From an uncultured Bacteroidales bacterium (GTDB lineage Bacteria > Bacteroidota > Bacteroidia > Bacteroidales > UBA932), in contig CALVDE010000014.1 of the NCBI GenBank assembly GCA_944326265.1, positions 79,351-143,350 on the forward strand: a stretch of 64,000 nt of DNA, in the 5' to 3' direction. The notes beneath the pieces are model-generated. The model worked only from the letters and a program-made list of their open reading frames with translations. It was not told the DNA's origin and made no database searches. The position numbers and the translations under genes are program-made. Numbering within the stretch: the stretch's first letter is position 1; each line of letters opens with the position of its first letter. This document shows positions 51,538-61,265 of this stretch, piece after piece.

Positions 51538-54267
51538 TTAAAAATCCAGCTTGACACCGGCTCCAATTCCCCTTCCGAGCCGGTAGCTCTCCGTCAGCAT
51601 CTTCTTGCCGAGATCGGGAACTTCCTGAGTGAAGCGGTATTCGGAGTCGAGCAGATTGGAGAGGGACAGCTCCACGCTCCACAGTCTGTTGATGCGGTAT
51701 GTGATGTTGGCATCCAGCGAATGGATGGGGTCCTGCATCACGTTGCCGAGTCCGTAGATACCTACGGCCTGAATCTTGGGACCCTGTACGTTGTAGAGCA
51801 CGGATACAGAGAGGGAGGATTCTTCACCGAATCTGGGGGCGTAGGTGATGAAGGCATTGCCCAGGTAGGGAGAGGCTCCCTGAAGCGCTCTGCGGCTGTC
51901 GGTGTAGATGCCGCCGTTGGCAAGAAGGGTCACATCCGTGTACATCAGAGAGATATTGCCCCCGATGGTCAGGTATTTTACCGGTTCTGTCCTGAACTCG
52001 GCCTCAAGTCCTGCGGCCATGCCCTGCTCGGCATTTCTGAAAGTGTGGACTATCGCGCCTCCGGAGGTCTGCTGCACTCTCTCGATAGGGTCCTTGAGGA
52101 TCTTGTAATAAAGTCCGACAGAGAACAGATGCCTGTTGTTGGAGGAGAAGTACTCGTACTTGAGGTCGAAGTTGTAGTTGTAGCCGTTCTGGAGCTGGTC
52201 GTTACCTCTGATCTCAGCACTTCCGTAGGACTCCTTGTACAGGAACGGAGCCATCTCTATGAACGAGGGTCTGGTCACTGTTATGGACGAGGCGAACCGG
52301 AACGAGTGCTTGTTGTTGAGGGTGTACTTGATATTGAGGGCGGGGAAGAAGTCTCCTTTGTTGAGTCTGGAGATGCTTTCCCTTGAGGCATCGTTCCAGT
52401 ACCTTACCCACTGCTGCGAGTATTCGTAGCGGACTCCCAGACTGAGCAGGAGGGGCTCGACGGGATAATATTCTACCTCTGCGAATCCTGCCGCGATCCT
52501 GTGTCCGGCGTAGTAGCTGTTCTTGGGCTGCGCGTCTCTCTCGATGGTGATCAGACCGTCTGAGATATTCTGCATGTTGAGGAAGTCAGGATTGTAGATG
52601 TCGTTGATGTCCGGATTGATACCGGTAAGGTTGTAGTAGAAGCGGGTGGAACTGTAGTCACGGGTCTTGTCCTTGTAGGCGATACCGAAGATTACCCGGC
52701 TCTGTTCGCCGAAATTGAACGACGGCTTTATCTCCGCTACCAGTTCCTGCTCCTCGAGCTCACCGAAATACCTCATCGTCTCCTGGCGGTTGAGCTTGAA
52801 GAGTGACAGCGAGCCGTCCTCTCCCTTGCGGTACATTACCTGCCGGCGGTCAGGCTCATTGCTGTCGGTCATGCCGTAGGATATTTTCCAGTCCATATTC
52901 CAGCGGGGGTGCAGGGTATGCGAGCCGCCCAGCTGGTTGTTCCACAGGGAGTAGGAGTGTGCGATGGAGTTGCTTCCCAGCAGCATGTTGTCCTCGGCGT
53001 CGTAACCGTCCCGGAGCTTGTATTCCTCGAGGGCCGATTTGGCGTAGAGCGTTGTGAAGCCTATCCTGTCTCCGTTCCCGAACAGGTAGTTGAGACTGAG
53101 CAGCCCGGTCAGGTCGAGGCTGTTCTCGTAGGAGTTGTATGAGAATTCGTCCATGTGGTCTCCCACCGTATTGATGTTGGTGATGTAGCCGTCGTATATG
53201 TTCTGGGTACCGTGACTCAGGGAGACGGATGCCAGGAGACTGAGCTCGTCATCGTTGCGCAGTCTGAATGTGCGCCCTCCGGACACTGAGCCGGAGAAGT
53301 CGGGAATGGCGGTGGCTTTCTTTATTGCGAAGGATGTTCCGAACGGATCGTTTTTCTTGATGTAGTCTCTGAACTCCGGCAGGCTCATGTTCCTGACATT
53401 GTCGGGGAGGTTGTTGTCGTGAAGCAGCCAGCCTTTCCTGTCGGGACGGTATGTGTCCTTGAATGTCGTTCCGATGACCCCGTCTATGCCCAGCGATACG
53501 GACAGAAAGCTGTCCCCTACGTTCTCCTTCGTGGCGATATCGATGTGCGCGCCTGAGTAGTCTGCGAAGCTGGTGGCGGTGTACACCTTGGTGACGGTTA
53601 TGCTCTGGAGCACCGAGCTGGAGAATATGTCAAGCGGGATGAGCTTGTTGTCCGGGTTGGGTGATGCTACGGGGAGTCCGTTGAGGGTGGTCAGACTGTA
53701 GCGGTCACCTAGTCCGCGCACGAAGAGCTGTCCGGAACTGTTGAATGACACGCCGCTCATGGTCTCGACGGCTTCAGCAACGTTGGCCAGACCTTTTACC
53801 TGGATCTCTGCCGCACCGATGTTCTCGACAGCCTGTGCCGAGATTTTCCTGTCGTTGATGAGGGCTCCGATGGACTCCGGATTCTTTCTTCCGACAATGA
53901 CGGCAGTCTCAAGGGTTTCGGACTGGAATTCCATATAGAAGTCCATGACGCGCTCCATGCCGCTGTCCAGCTTGAAGACTTCGGACCGCAAGTCGTTGTA
54001 ACTTATGAAATAGAGTCCGATTACTCCTTCTGTCCCTTCCGGAATACTGATGGTGTAGCTTCCGTCGGCTTCGGTCTGGGTTCCTGTCATTGGAGTGTAG
54101 GTGCCGTCCACTGTTTTCTCGAACATGACGACTACGCCGGCAAGAGGTTCGGACGTAGCGGCATCCCTGACTATTCCCTTTACTGTCTGGGCATTTGCTG
54201 CACCGCTGAGGAATGAGACAAAAGCGGTGGTAAAGACAAATACTGCTTTGCGAAGAGTTGTTTTCAT
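51538..54267 (-). CDS. TonB-dependent outer-membrane receptor with carboxypeptidase-like N-terminal domain
   Basis: This energised outer-membrane transporter has 909 residues. The signal peptide ends SGAANAQ. A CarboxypepD_reg-like domain follows (VKGIVRDAATSEPLAGVVVMFEK), then the plug (near 130-230, QVKGLANVAEAVETMSGVSFNSSGQLFVRGLGDRYSLTTLNG) and the barrel, which ends GAGVKLDF with terminal Phe. The start 54267 gives a clean signal peptide; an upstream ATG adds eight residues. It is first in an operon with the beta-helix lipoprotein. Its promoter region has Pho-box-like repeats, so phosphate compounds are candidate substrates, which is inference. Confidence 0.88.
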   Translation of the reverse strand: MKTTLRKAVFVFTTAFVSFLSGAANAQTVKGIVRDAATSEPLAGVVVMFEKTVDGTYTPMTGTQTEADGSYTISIPEGTEGVIGLYFISYNDLRSEVFKLDSGMERVMDFYMEFQSETLETAVIVGRKNPESIGALINDRKISAQAVENIGAAEIQVKGLANVAEAVETMSGVSFNSSGQLFVRGLGDRYSLTTLNGLPVASPNPDNKLIPLDIFSSSVLQSITVTKVYTATSFADYSGAHIDIATKENVGDSFLSVSLGIDGVIGTTFKDTYRPDRKGWLLHDNNLPDNVRNMSLPEFRDYIKKNDPFGTSFAIKKATAIPDFSGSVSGGRTFRLRNDDELSLLASVSLSHGTQNIYDGYITNINTVGDHMDEFSYNSYENSLDLTGLLSLNYLFGNGDRIGFTTLYAKSALEEYKLRDGYDAEDNMLLGSNSIAHSYSLWNNQLGGSHTLHPRWNMDWKISYGMTDSNEPDRRQVMYRKGEDGSLSLFKLNRQETMRYFGELEEQELVAEIKPSFNFGEQSRVIFGIAYKDKTRDYSSTRFYYNLTGINPDINDIYNPDFLNMQNISDGLITIERDAQPKNSYYAGHRIAAGFAEVEYYPVEPLLLSLGVRYEYSQQWVRYWNDASRESISRLNKGDFFPALNIKYTLNNKHSFRFASSITVTRPSFIEMAPFLYKESYGSAEIRGNDQLQNGYNYNFDLKYEYFSSNNRHLFSVGLYYKILKDPIERVQQTSGGAIVHTFRNAEQGMAAGLEAEFRTEPVKYLTIGGNISLMYTDVTLLANGGIYTDSRRALQGASPYLGNAFITYAPRFGEESSLSVSVLYNVQGPKIQAVGIYGLGNVMQDPIHSLDANITYRINRLWSVELSLSNLLDSEYRFTQEVPDLGKKMLTESYRLGRGIGAGVKLDF

Positions 54268-54288
54268 GCTTTTTCTGCTTTTCGGCGG

Positions 54289-54345
54289 CAAAAGTATCCG
54301 GACGATATGTCATGGATGATACGCGGTTGTTAAAATGCTGTTACG
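54289..54345 (-). promoter_or_regulatory. Promoter and weak Pho-box-like repeats of the TonB receptor operon
   Basis: On the minus strand CGTAACA (54345-54339) and TTTAACA (54334-54328) start 11 bp apart, each one base off TGTnACA. TACTTTTG (54296-54289) follows, 38 bp from the second repeat, the same spacing as at the pit promoter. The match is weaker than at pit and ppk. Confidence 0.4.
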
Positions 54346-54470
54346 CGGATTACGAACATGTTGCAGAAGTTTCATCCCTGTTACGGCATACCGTCCGTGG
54401 TGTGGGAAAGTGCCCTGGTTTTTGCGAAAACGGTTCACATTCCTTATATTAGTGGCCAAAATATGTGAAT

Positions 54471-56426
54471 ATGATACGTAAGTTCTTGATTGTATTGTCC
54501 TCTGTCATGTCGCTTGTCCCTGTCGGGGCTGTATGCCGGCCCGTGTCGGATATTATTCCGCGTCCGGCTGAGTTGCAGTACGGCTCAGGTTATTTCAGAT
54601 TTGAGGGAGATTCGGTCCCGTCAGACCGGGTACGCTGTACGCTCACCGGTACCGGACCAGAATCCTATACCTTGAAAGTGAGCCGGGATTCGATTCTGAT
54701 TACCGCCGGGGACAGTGCCGGTCTTTTTTACGCACGGCAGACTCTGCGGCAGCTTGTCGAGCCTGACGGGCACAGTATCCCCTGCGTCAGCATATCGGAC
54801 AGTCCAAGGTTTGCCTGGAGAGGCTATATGCAGGATGTGTCGAGGCATTTCTTCGACATGGATTTTCTCAAGAAACAGATAGACGCGATGGCGGCCCTGA
54901 AGCTCAACCGCCTGCATCTGCATCTGACCGATGCCGCCGGCTGGAGGGTGGAGATTGACCGCTATCCCCTGCTGACCTCGCTGGCCGCATGGAGGGAGGG
55001 AGACCTGTGGAAGGACTGGTGGTTCGGAGAGCGGAAATACCTTCCCGAGGGTACTCCCGGAGCATACGGCGGGTATTATACCAAGGAGCAGCTGCGGGAG
55101 CTGGTGCGGTATGCCGCCGACTGCTATGTTACGATTGTGCCGGAGATAGAGATGCCCTCGCACTCGGAGGAGGTGCTGACTGCATACCCGGAGCTTTCCT
55201 GCACCGGCGAGCCGTACCGGCACTCGGATTTCTGCATAGGAAAGGAGGAAACTTTTGAGTTTCTTGAAAACATTCTCACTGAGATAATGGATATTTTCCC
55301 CTCGCAGTATATTCACATAGGCGGTGACGAGGCATCGAAGAAAGCCTGGACCGAATGTCCGTTGTGCCAGGCCCGCATGGAGGCTCTGGGGTTGACGCAT
55401 GTGGACGAACTTCAAAGTTATATGATCAGACGCATAGGCACTTTCCTGGAGTCGCATGGCCGGACTCCGGTAGGATGGGACGAGATCATGCAGGGCGGGG
55501 CTGACAGTACCGCCGTGGTCATGGTCTGGAGAGGTGTGGATCAGGGTGTCCGTGCGGCTGAGGGCGGCAACAGGACGATCATGTCTCCGGGTGCGTTCTG
55601 CTATTTCGATACCTATCAGGACGATCCGTCCACGCTGCCTCCGGCCATGGGCGGATATACTCCGCTGTCCAAGGTCTATTCGTTCGAGCCTGTGCCTGAC
55701 GGTCTGGACTCGGCGGCGGCTTCCAATATTATAGGCGTGCAGGCCAATCTCTGGTGCGAATATATTCCGGCAGAAGAACATGCCGAGCTGATGATATACC
55801 CCCGTCTCTATGCACTGGCCGAGGTGGCCTGGAGCCCGGCTTCGGGTCGGGATTACGGGGACTTTCACCGTCGGGCCCTGGTGCTGTGTGAGAGGATGAG
55901 GGCTGACGGATACAATGTTTTCGACCTGGCCCGCGAGGTGGGTGACCGTCCTGCTTCACAGCAGTCTGTGGAGCATCTGGCCCGGGGCTGCAAGGTCATC
56001 TACAACGCGCCTTATAACGCTACTTATGCCGCAGGAGGGGACACGGCTCTTACGGACGGGCTGCACGGAGGCTGGACTTACGGGGACGGCCGCTGGCAGG
56101 GCTTTATCTCGCGGGGCCGTCTGGATGTGACTGTGGACCTTGGCCGGCTGACTGATGTCCGTTCTGTGGAGGCGGATTTCATACAGGTCTGCGGCCCGGA
56201 GGTCTTCCTGCCGGCCGAGGTGGTGATTTCTGCATCGGAGGACGGTTCTGAGTTCCGGGAGCTGCGGCGCATCACCCGTGAGGTGGTCCGCGACGACCGC
56301 GTCACCTTCGTCACCGACGGGTGGCATGCCGCCGGTGCCTTTGTCTCCGCCCGCTACATCCGCGTCCAGGCCCGCTCCGGCCAGTTCGGCGGCTGGGTCT
56401 TCACCGACGAGATAGTCGTCCGCTGA
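54471..56426 (+). CDS. Beta-N-acetylhexosaminidase, GH20 family
   Basis: This exported glycosidase of 651 residues removes terminal N-acetyl-hexosamines from glycans. After a signal peptide comes a GH20b domain (VSDIIPRPAELQYG), then the catalytic barrel with RHFFDMDFLKKQID, HLHLTDAAGWRVEI and the catalytic pair Asp286-Glu287 (HIGGDEASKKAW). The last 130 residues resemble an F5/8-type or GH20 C-terminal carbohydrate-binding domain. ATG 54471 is preferred over GTG 54465. It stands alone, diverging from the TonB receptor operon. The 3' end is distinctly GC rich. Confidence 0.93.
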   Translation: MIRKFLIVLSSVMSLVPVGAVCRPVSDIIPRPAELQYGSGYFRFEGDSVPSDRVRCTLTGTGPESYTLKVSRDSILITAGDSAGLFYARQTLRQLVEPDGHSIPCVSISDSPRFAWRGYMQDVSRHFFDMDFLKKQIDAMAALKLNRLHLHLTDAAGWRVEIDRYPLLTSLAAWREGDLWKDWWFGERKYLPEGTPGAYGGYYTKEQLRELVRYAADCYVTIVPEIEMPSHSEEVLTAYPELSCTGEPYRHSDFCIGKEETFEFLENILTEIMDIFPSQYIHIGGDEASKKAWTECPLCQARMEALGLTHVDELQSYMIRRIGTFLESHGRTPVGWDEIMQGGADSTAVVMVWRGVDQGVRAAEGGNRTIMSPGAFCYFDTYQDDPSTLPPAMGGYTPLSKVYSFEPVPDGLDSAAASNIIGVQANLWCEYIPAEEHAELMIYPRLYALAEVAWSPASGRDYGDFHRRALVLCERMRADGYNVFDLAREVGDRPASQQSVEHLARGCKVIYNAPYNATYAAGGDTALTDGLHGGWTYGDGRWQGFISRGRLDVTVDLGRLTDVRSVEADFIQVCGPEVFLPAEVVISASEDGSEFRELRRITREVVRDDRVTFVTDGWHAAGAFVSARYIRVQARSGQFGGWVFTDEIVVR

Positions 56427-56637
56427 TGCGGGCTGCGTCTCCTATACTGTCCTCCCTTCTTCTGTGTATATGAGGACTGAAAAAGTACTACAAGGAGGCA
56501 TTTACAAATATAATCAAGGGAGGTTTTGATACCGCTGGCGGTTTCCTGGTGCATGGTTACACTGCTGGTACATCTTTTCGTATTCTTTGCTTTTCCACCT
56601 ATATATTCTGTCGGTGTAAAATCTCGAGGTTTTTATC

Positions 56638-57118
56638 TAAATTTGGCGCATGAATATTGAAAGACCATCTGAAAGCTGGAGCGTTTCGGGCGTTATACAA
56701 TGATCAGACCGGAGCCGAAGGCTTTGTGGAACAAGGCGATGTCTTCCTAGGAATGGAAGCGGCGGGCACAGACGGCATTCACTCCGGGTGCCGGCTTCTC
56801 CAAGGCGGGGAAGGAGGACAGCGGGGTGTGGACCATGCTCGGGCGGATGCAGGAGCAATGGAACATCTCTTACAGGTTACCGGCGGTTAGGAATGCTGAA
56901 GGCGGGATAATCGGAGATGCGGTGCGCAGATTCTCGCCCCGATGAACAGCTTCCTGGTTCTGAATCTCTATTCCAACGGTTATTCGGCGATGTTGGCGGA
57001 CACCCTCGTGGCCTGCGCTTTCGGCTCGGCCGGCCGCCGCACTTCCGGAGAGCTCGTCCTCCGCGATGACTTCGGCCGCATCCTGCCCCTCAGCGTCTGC
57101 ATCCGCCTGGAGCGGTAG
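56638..57118 (+). pseudogene. Decayed gene of unknown family
   Basis: A -7-like TAAATTTG (56638-56645) precedes ATG 56650, whose frame stops after 17 codons. A second frame then reads open with protein-like content (TPGAGFSKAGKEDSGVWTML, later QEQWNISYRLPAVRNAEGG). It breaks near 56930, where a -1 shift leads into an open frame ending at 57118 (MNSFLVLNLYSNGYSAMLAD, ATG at 56942). Three frames in sequence, each with reasonable composition, suggest a gene broken by small indels. I do not recognise the family. The last part (58 residues) could still be a short gene. The interval 56427-56637 holds nothing evident. Confidence 0.45.
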
Positions 57119-57188
57119 CCGTTGTTGGTCTGTGGGTCTTTTCGTGAGGTATTGCCTGTACGGGTGAGGTGGTGGATATTACAGAATT

Positions 57189-57247
57189 AAACCCAGACCG
57201 GTCATGGAAATAGTAGAAAACGTTTCTAATGACCGATCTGGGTTTTT
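57189..57247. terminator. Strong terminator hairpin
   Basis: AAACCCAGACCGGTCAT pairs with ATGACCGATCTGGGTTT except for one mismatch, around a 23-nt loop, with TT following on the plus strand and A-rich sequence before. It can end transcription of the minus-strand BspA-like gene and of any plus-strand transcript. Confidence 0.7.
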
Positions 57248-57280
57248 ACTTGCGGCACTTTCCCGTGTGCCGGCGGATTA

Positions 57281-58432
57281 TCAGTTAAAGGATATGCTGC
57301 TCCATTCGGTGTCGAACCAATTGGTGGCTGAAGCGGCCTTGGGCGAGGCTGTTCCGCTCTCGTAATGCTTGTCTGCATTAAGCACAAGCTCGCAGGAGTT
57401 GGTCTCGAAATTGAATACCGGTTCTCCCAATCCCATAAAGGCGAGGGGGTCCTCGTGTATCGTGAAGTCACCTGCGGCCGTGAGTTCAAGTCTTGTCAGG
57501 GGGCAGTCCTGGAAAAGGCCATAATGTATTTCCACTACTTTAGGCAGGGAAATGGAGGAAAGGCCTGTCTCCTTGAACGCCATAGTGTAGATGGTGGTGG
57601 CTTCAGGCAGCTCGATGGAGTTGAAGGCATTGCAGAATACAAGGCACTGATTGCCTACATATTTTACACCAGGGCATACGATGGTCTCCAGTTTGGGGTT
57701 GTTCCAGAATGCCTGGCTTCCGATGGTCTCGACTTCTTCCGGCAGGATTACTTTTCTGAGTTCAGGGAAAGTGTACTCATTGTTGTTCAAGCCGCTGAAT
57801 GCAAATGCGGGGAGTCCGTAGACACCGTCATTGCTTATCTGCCCGTTTCCATCGAGCAGACCGTCCACGTCTACTTCTGGCCATCCGGTTACGCCGCTGA
57901 GGTCGACGACTTCAACATTGGTACCTACAAACGGATTGCCGGTCCAGGATGCGTCCATAGGGGAAGCTGTGGTGGACATGCCTAGCTGTTCGAATTCTCC
58001 TGTCAGTTTGAATTCTGTTACACCTGCAGCAAGAGCCTCGTCTATAGCTGCGCGAACCTCCTCGTTGCTCATGCCGGTCATGTCGATGTCGCCGTCCGGT
58101 GCAGGTTCGTTTACGGTGACTGAACATGTGGCGCTCTTGTCTTCTGCGCTGGCCGTAATCACTGTCTCGCCGGCAGCTACTGCCTTAACCAGACCGGTCT
58201 CATCCACCGTTGCTATGGATGTGTCGGAGCTTTCCCATACAACCGTTTGTGTCTCGGCATTTTCTGGGAAGATAGCAGCTGTGAGCCGGTATGTTTCCCC
58301 AACCAATATTGTGACAGATGTCTCGTTAAGTTCGATACCCTCAACGGCGACAGGCTCTGTAGTAGACTCCTCGGGCTCGCAGGAGGCAATCATGAATGTT
58401 GCCAATGCCGTTAAAATCAAGAATTTTTTCAT
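57281..58432 (-). CDS. BspA-like leucine-rich-repeat lipoprotein with Big_2 domain
   Basis: This surface lipoprotein of 383 residues has a lipobox at Cys18 (FMIASC). A Big_2 (bacterial Ig-like) domain lies at about 30-112 (VEGIELNETSVTILVGETYRLTA, then GLVKAVAAGETVITASA). From about 190 onwards there are BspA-type LRR_5 repeats (LRKVILPEEVETIGSQAFWNNPKLETIVCPGVKYVGNQCL). Proteins of this type often mediate adhesion. It is a single-gene unit with its own terminator and a TAAATTTG -7 element at 58533-58526. Confidence 0.82.
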   Translation of the reverse strand: MKKFLILTALATFMIASCEPEESTTEPVAVEGIELNETSVTILVGETYRLTAAIFPENAETQTVVWESSDTSIATVDETGLVKAVAAGETVITASAEDKSATCSVTVNEPAPDGDIDMTGMSNEEVRAAIDEALAAGVTEFKLTGEFEQLGMSTTASPMDASWTGNPFVGTNVEVVDLSGVTGWPEVDVDGLLDGNGQISNDGVYGLPAFAFSGLNNNEYTFPELRKVILPEEVETIGSQAFWNNPKLETIVCPGVKYVGNQCLVFCNAFNSIELPEATTIYTMAFKETGLSSISLPKVVEIHYGLFQDCPLTRLELTAAGDFTIHEDPLAFMGLGEPVFNFETNSCELVLNADKHYESGTASPKAASATNWFDTEWSSISFN

Positions 58433-58525
58433 TTAAAAATAAAATAATTTATTGGAGGTTCTTTGTACTTTTAGCAGGCCGGCGGATGGTAAGAGCCTCA
58501 TCTGGCCACCACCGGTACAAGACTG

Positions 58526-58533
58526 CAAATTTA
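58526..58533 (-). promoter_or_regulatory. -7 element of the BspA-like gene
   Basis: On the minus strand the sequence is TAAATTTG, about 94 bp before the start codon. A TTTG lies 23 bp upstream of it. The remainder of 58434-58662 shows no gene. Confidence 0.45.
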
Positions 58534-58662
58534 TATAAAATTACTGAAAGAATCCCCAAAAAAATGAGGCGGTTTTTTCGGGGTGGGTGTAAATGTCCGA
58601 ATGCCAAAATGGAAAGTCAAAACTACTTATTGTCGTTTTGCGCAGGAGTACAGGAAGGTCTC

Positions 58663-59057
58663 CTACAGGCTTATCATGAACAATGTCGTAGTACCGTTAT
58701 CGTTAAAACGCGACCAAATCAGCAGTTCTCCATAGAAATCGCTGTATATTTCCGGATATGGAAGGAACCTGCCGGTTATGTGTCCTGTCTTTTCGTCTAT
58801 TACTATCAGACAAGGCTCGCCAAGGGTGCGGCTTGTATATACCAGCCCTTGCGGAGTCTTATACGGCAGCCCTTCGCCTCCGGGCATAATATCTGATGCT
58901 TCGTCCAGGGCGTATGAACTAAGTAGAGCTCCTTGGCCGTTGATAAGTTTTATTTTGTCATTATACAGGTCCAGAAGATAAATGCTGTCAGGTGAAACTG
59001 CATTTATGCCCCACGGCGAGCCGGAAATTTTTGTCCTGAAAGGCGATTTGACGGTGC
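58663..59057 (-). pseudogene. 5'-truncated 6-bladed beta-propeller gene
   Basis: The open frame ends at 58663 and reads back through SPWGINAVSPDSIYLLDLYND, LINGQGALLSSYALDEA and LVYTSRTLGEPCLIVIDEKTGHITGRFLPYP to the edge of a hairpin at 59058, where it meets a stop and no start codon or signal peptide. The content matches the C-terminal part of propeller lipoproteins such as the one at 23-1228. An internal ATG at 58887 would give only 74 residues. It is most likely the surviving 3' third of a deleted or rearranged gene. Confidence 0.65.
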
Positions 59058-59110
59058 TGGAAAAGCCACGCGACTTTGGCCAAAAGGGTCAAAGTCGCGT
59101 GGCTTTTCCA
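59058..59110. repeat. Perfect 21-bp inverted repeat
   Basis: The arms at 59058-59078 and 59090-59110 (TGGAAAAGCCACGCGACTTT plus G) are perfectly complementary around an 11-nt loop. It lies exactly where the truncated propeller gene loses homology. It may act as a terminator or mark a rearrangement point. No gene is seen between 59111 and 59209. Confidence 0.75.
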
Positions 59111-59209
59111 ACTTTCTTCGTTACTTTGTGATGGATGGCTCATTGTGGATTACTCGTACGAAAGGGCAAGAAAGAATGTATACGATAGGGGCAGTGTGCT
59201 GCTGATTCG

Positions 59210-61243
59210 TCAGTATTCCTGGACGCGGAGGGCGCGCATGGCGTTGAGAACGGCCAGGACGGTGACGCCGACATCGGCGAAGACGGCGAGCCACAGGGTG
59301 CCGAGGCCGAAGGCGGCGAGGAGCAGGATAGCGGCCTTGATGCCGATGGCCAGCCAGACGTTCTGACGGGCGATGCGGAGGGTGCGGCGGGCGATGGAGA
59401 CGGCTGTTGCGATTTTGGTGGGACGGTCGTCCATCAGCACTACGTCGGCGGCCTCTATGGCGGCATCGCTGCCGAGTCCGCCCATGGCGATGCCCACGTC
59501 GGCGCGTTTGAGCACCGGGGCGTCGTTGATGCCGTCCCCGACGAATGCGAGGCTGGTGCCGCAGGGCTTGGCGGCCAGCAGCTCTTCCAGGCACCGGACC
59601 TTGTCGGCGGGCAGCAGGTCGGCGCGGTAGGAGCCGATACCGAGCCTGGAGGCCACGTCGCGGGCCGTTTCCTCCCGGTCGCCGGTCAGCATGACGGTGT
59701 TTTTGACCCCGAGCCGGCGGAGGGCTGCTATTGCCTCCGCGCTGTCCTCCTTCACCCTGTCATTGATGACGATGTGCCCGGCGTATTGTCCTTCCACCGC
59801 TACGTGGATGATGGTGCCGGTGCGGTGACAGTCGTGCCATGCCGCTCCGACAGCCTCCATCATCCTGGCGTTGCCTACGCAGACCGTGCGGCCTTCCACA
59901 TTGGCCCTGATGCCCTGACCGGCGATTTCCTCCACGTCCGTGACTGAGCAGCCGTCGGTCGCCTCGTTGGGGAATGCCGCCCTGAGGGCCTCACCTATCG
60001 GATGGGTGGAGAAATGCTCCACGTGGGCGGCCAGATGCAGGAGCTCGTGCTCCGTGATGGCTGCTGATCCGGGCTTTGCGGCTGCTTCCGGGTGCACGGC
60101 CTCCACTGCGAACTCTCCGCGGGTGAGGGTGCCGGTCTTGTCGAATACCACTGTCCCGACATTTGCCAGGGAGTCCATGAAGCTGCTGCCCTTGATGAGG
60201 ATGCCTCTGCGGGAGGCGCCGCCCAGACCGCCGAAGAAGGTGAGGGGGACGCTGATGACTAAGGCGCAGGGACAGGATACCACCAGGAAAATGAGGGCGC
60301 GGTGGAGCCAGGTGGCGAAGGAGGAGGCGAAGCCGTTTCCGGACAGCAGCGGCGGTACGAATGCCAGCAGGAGGGCGGCGGAGACCACTATCGGGGTGTA
60401 GATGCGGGCGAAGCGGGTGATGAAGGACTCGCTGCGGGACTTGCGGGAGTCGGCATTTTCCACGAGCCGGATGATTTTCGAGACGGTGCTCTCGCCGAAG
60501 GTCTTCGTGGTCCTGATGCGGAGGACACCGGAGAGGTTGATGCAGCCGGAGGCCACGTCGTCGCCTTTTTCGACATCCCGGGGCAGGCTCTCGCCGGTGA
60601 GGGCCACGGTGTTGAGGGAGGAGGAGCCTTCGATGACGGTGCCGTCCAGAGGTACTTTCTCCCCCGGCCTTATGACGATGACCTCTCCGATGCTGACCTC
60701 TTCGGGAGTGACGGTCCGGGTTTGCCCGCCGCGCTCCACTTCGGCTGTATCCGGGCGGATTTCCATCAGGTGGGAGATGCTGTCGCGGCTGCGGCCCTCG
60801 GCGTAACTCTCGAACAGCTCGCCCACTGCAAAGAACAGCATGACGAAGACCGCTTCCGGGAATTCGGTCTCCGCTCCGGGCAGGAAGCCGATGCAGAGGG
60901 CACCGATGGTAGCCAGGGACATGAGGAAGTGCTCGTTGAAGATGTTTCCTCGGGCAATGCCTTCGGCCGCTTCTTTCAGGGTGCCGGTGCCGATGAGCAG
61001 GTAGGGGACGAGGTAGACCAGGAGCAGCTGCCAGGTCTGCAGGGCGCAGTATCTCTCGATGAGGACGGCTGCGGCGAGCAGGACGGTGGTGACGGCGATG
61101 AAGGTTATCTGCCGCTTTGTGCTGCTGTGTGCGTGGTTATGCTGGTGCGTGTCCTTATGTGTGTGATGTATGTGCGTTTGCCGGGCTGAATGTTTCTGCG
61201 GCCCGGCCCCGTGAATCTTCTTATGCGATGACTCTCGTGCCAT
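59210..61243 (-). CDS. Heavy-metal P1B-type ATPase (Zn/Cd/Pb exporter type)
   Basis: This inner-membrane metal pump has 677 residues. The intramembrane SCPCALVIS motif (CPC 324-326), phosphorylation site Asp368 in DKTGTLT, the HP locus (His414-Pro415) and GDGINDAP are intact. CPC with this transmembrane pattern fits zinc, cadmium or lead export. Instead of HMA domains the N-terminus has a His-rich stretch (HIHHTHKDTHQHNHAH, about 24-39), which probably binds metal. It follows a Fur-family gene on the same strand by 74 bp but has its own promoter. Confidence 0.92.
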   Translation of the reverse strand: MARESSHKKIHGAGPQKHSARQTHIHHTHKDTHQHNHAHSSTKRQITFIAVTTVLLAAAVLIERYCALQTWQLLLVYLVPYLLIGTGTLKEAAEGIARGNIFNEHFLMSLATIGALCIGFLPGAETEFPEAVFVMLFFAVGELFESYAEGRSRDSISHLMEIRPDTAEVERGGQTRTVTPEEVSIGEVIVIRPGEKVPLDGTVIEGSSSLNTVALTGESLPRDVEKGDDVASGCINLSGVLRIRTTKTFGESTVSKIIRLVENADSRKSRSESFITRFARIYTPIVVSAALLLAFVPPLLSGNGFASSFATWLHRALIFLVVSCPCALVISVPLTFFGGLGGASRRGILIKGSSFMDSLANVGTVVFDKTGTLTRGEFAVEAVHPEAAAKPGSAAITEHELLHLAAHVEHFSTHPIGEALRAAFPNEATDGCSVTDVEEIAGQGIRANVEGRTVCVGNARMMEAVGAAWHDCHRTGTIIHVAVEGQYAGHIVINDRVKEDSAEAIAALRRLGVKNTVMLTGDREETARDVASRLGIGSYRADLLPADKVRCLEELLAAKPCGTSLAFVGDGINDAPVLKRADVGIAMGGLGSDAAIEAADVVLMDDRPTKIATAVSIARRTLRIARQNVWLAIGIKAAILLLAAFGLGTLWLAVFADVGVTVLAVLNAMRALRVQEY

Positions 61244-61265
61244 AAGTTCTTTCCTGTTTACGGTT

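Noticed and set aside
56657..56890. A 77-codon plus-strand gene
   Set aside because: It is one of three overlapping partial frames of the decayed gene. It lacks a ribosome-binding context and has low-complexity Gly/Ala composition.
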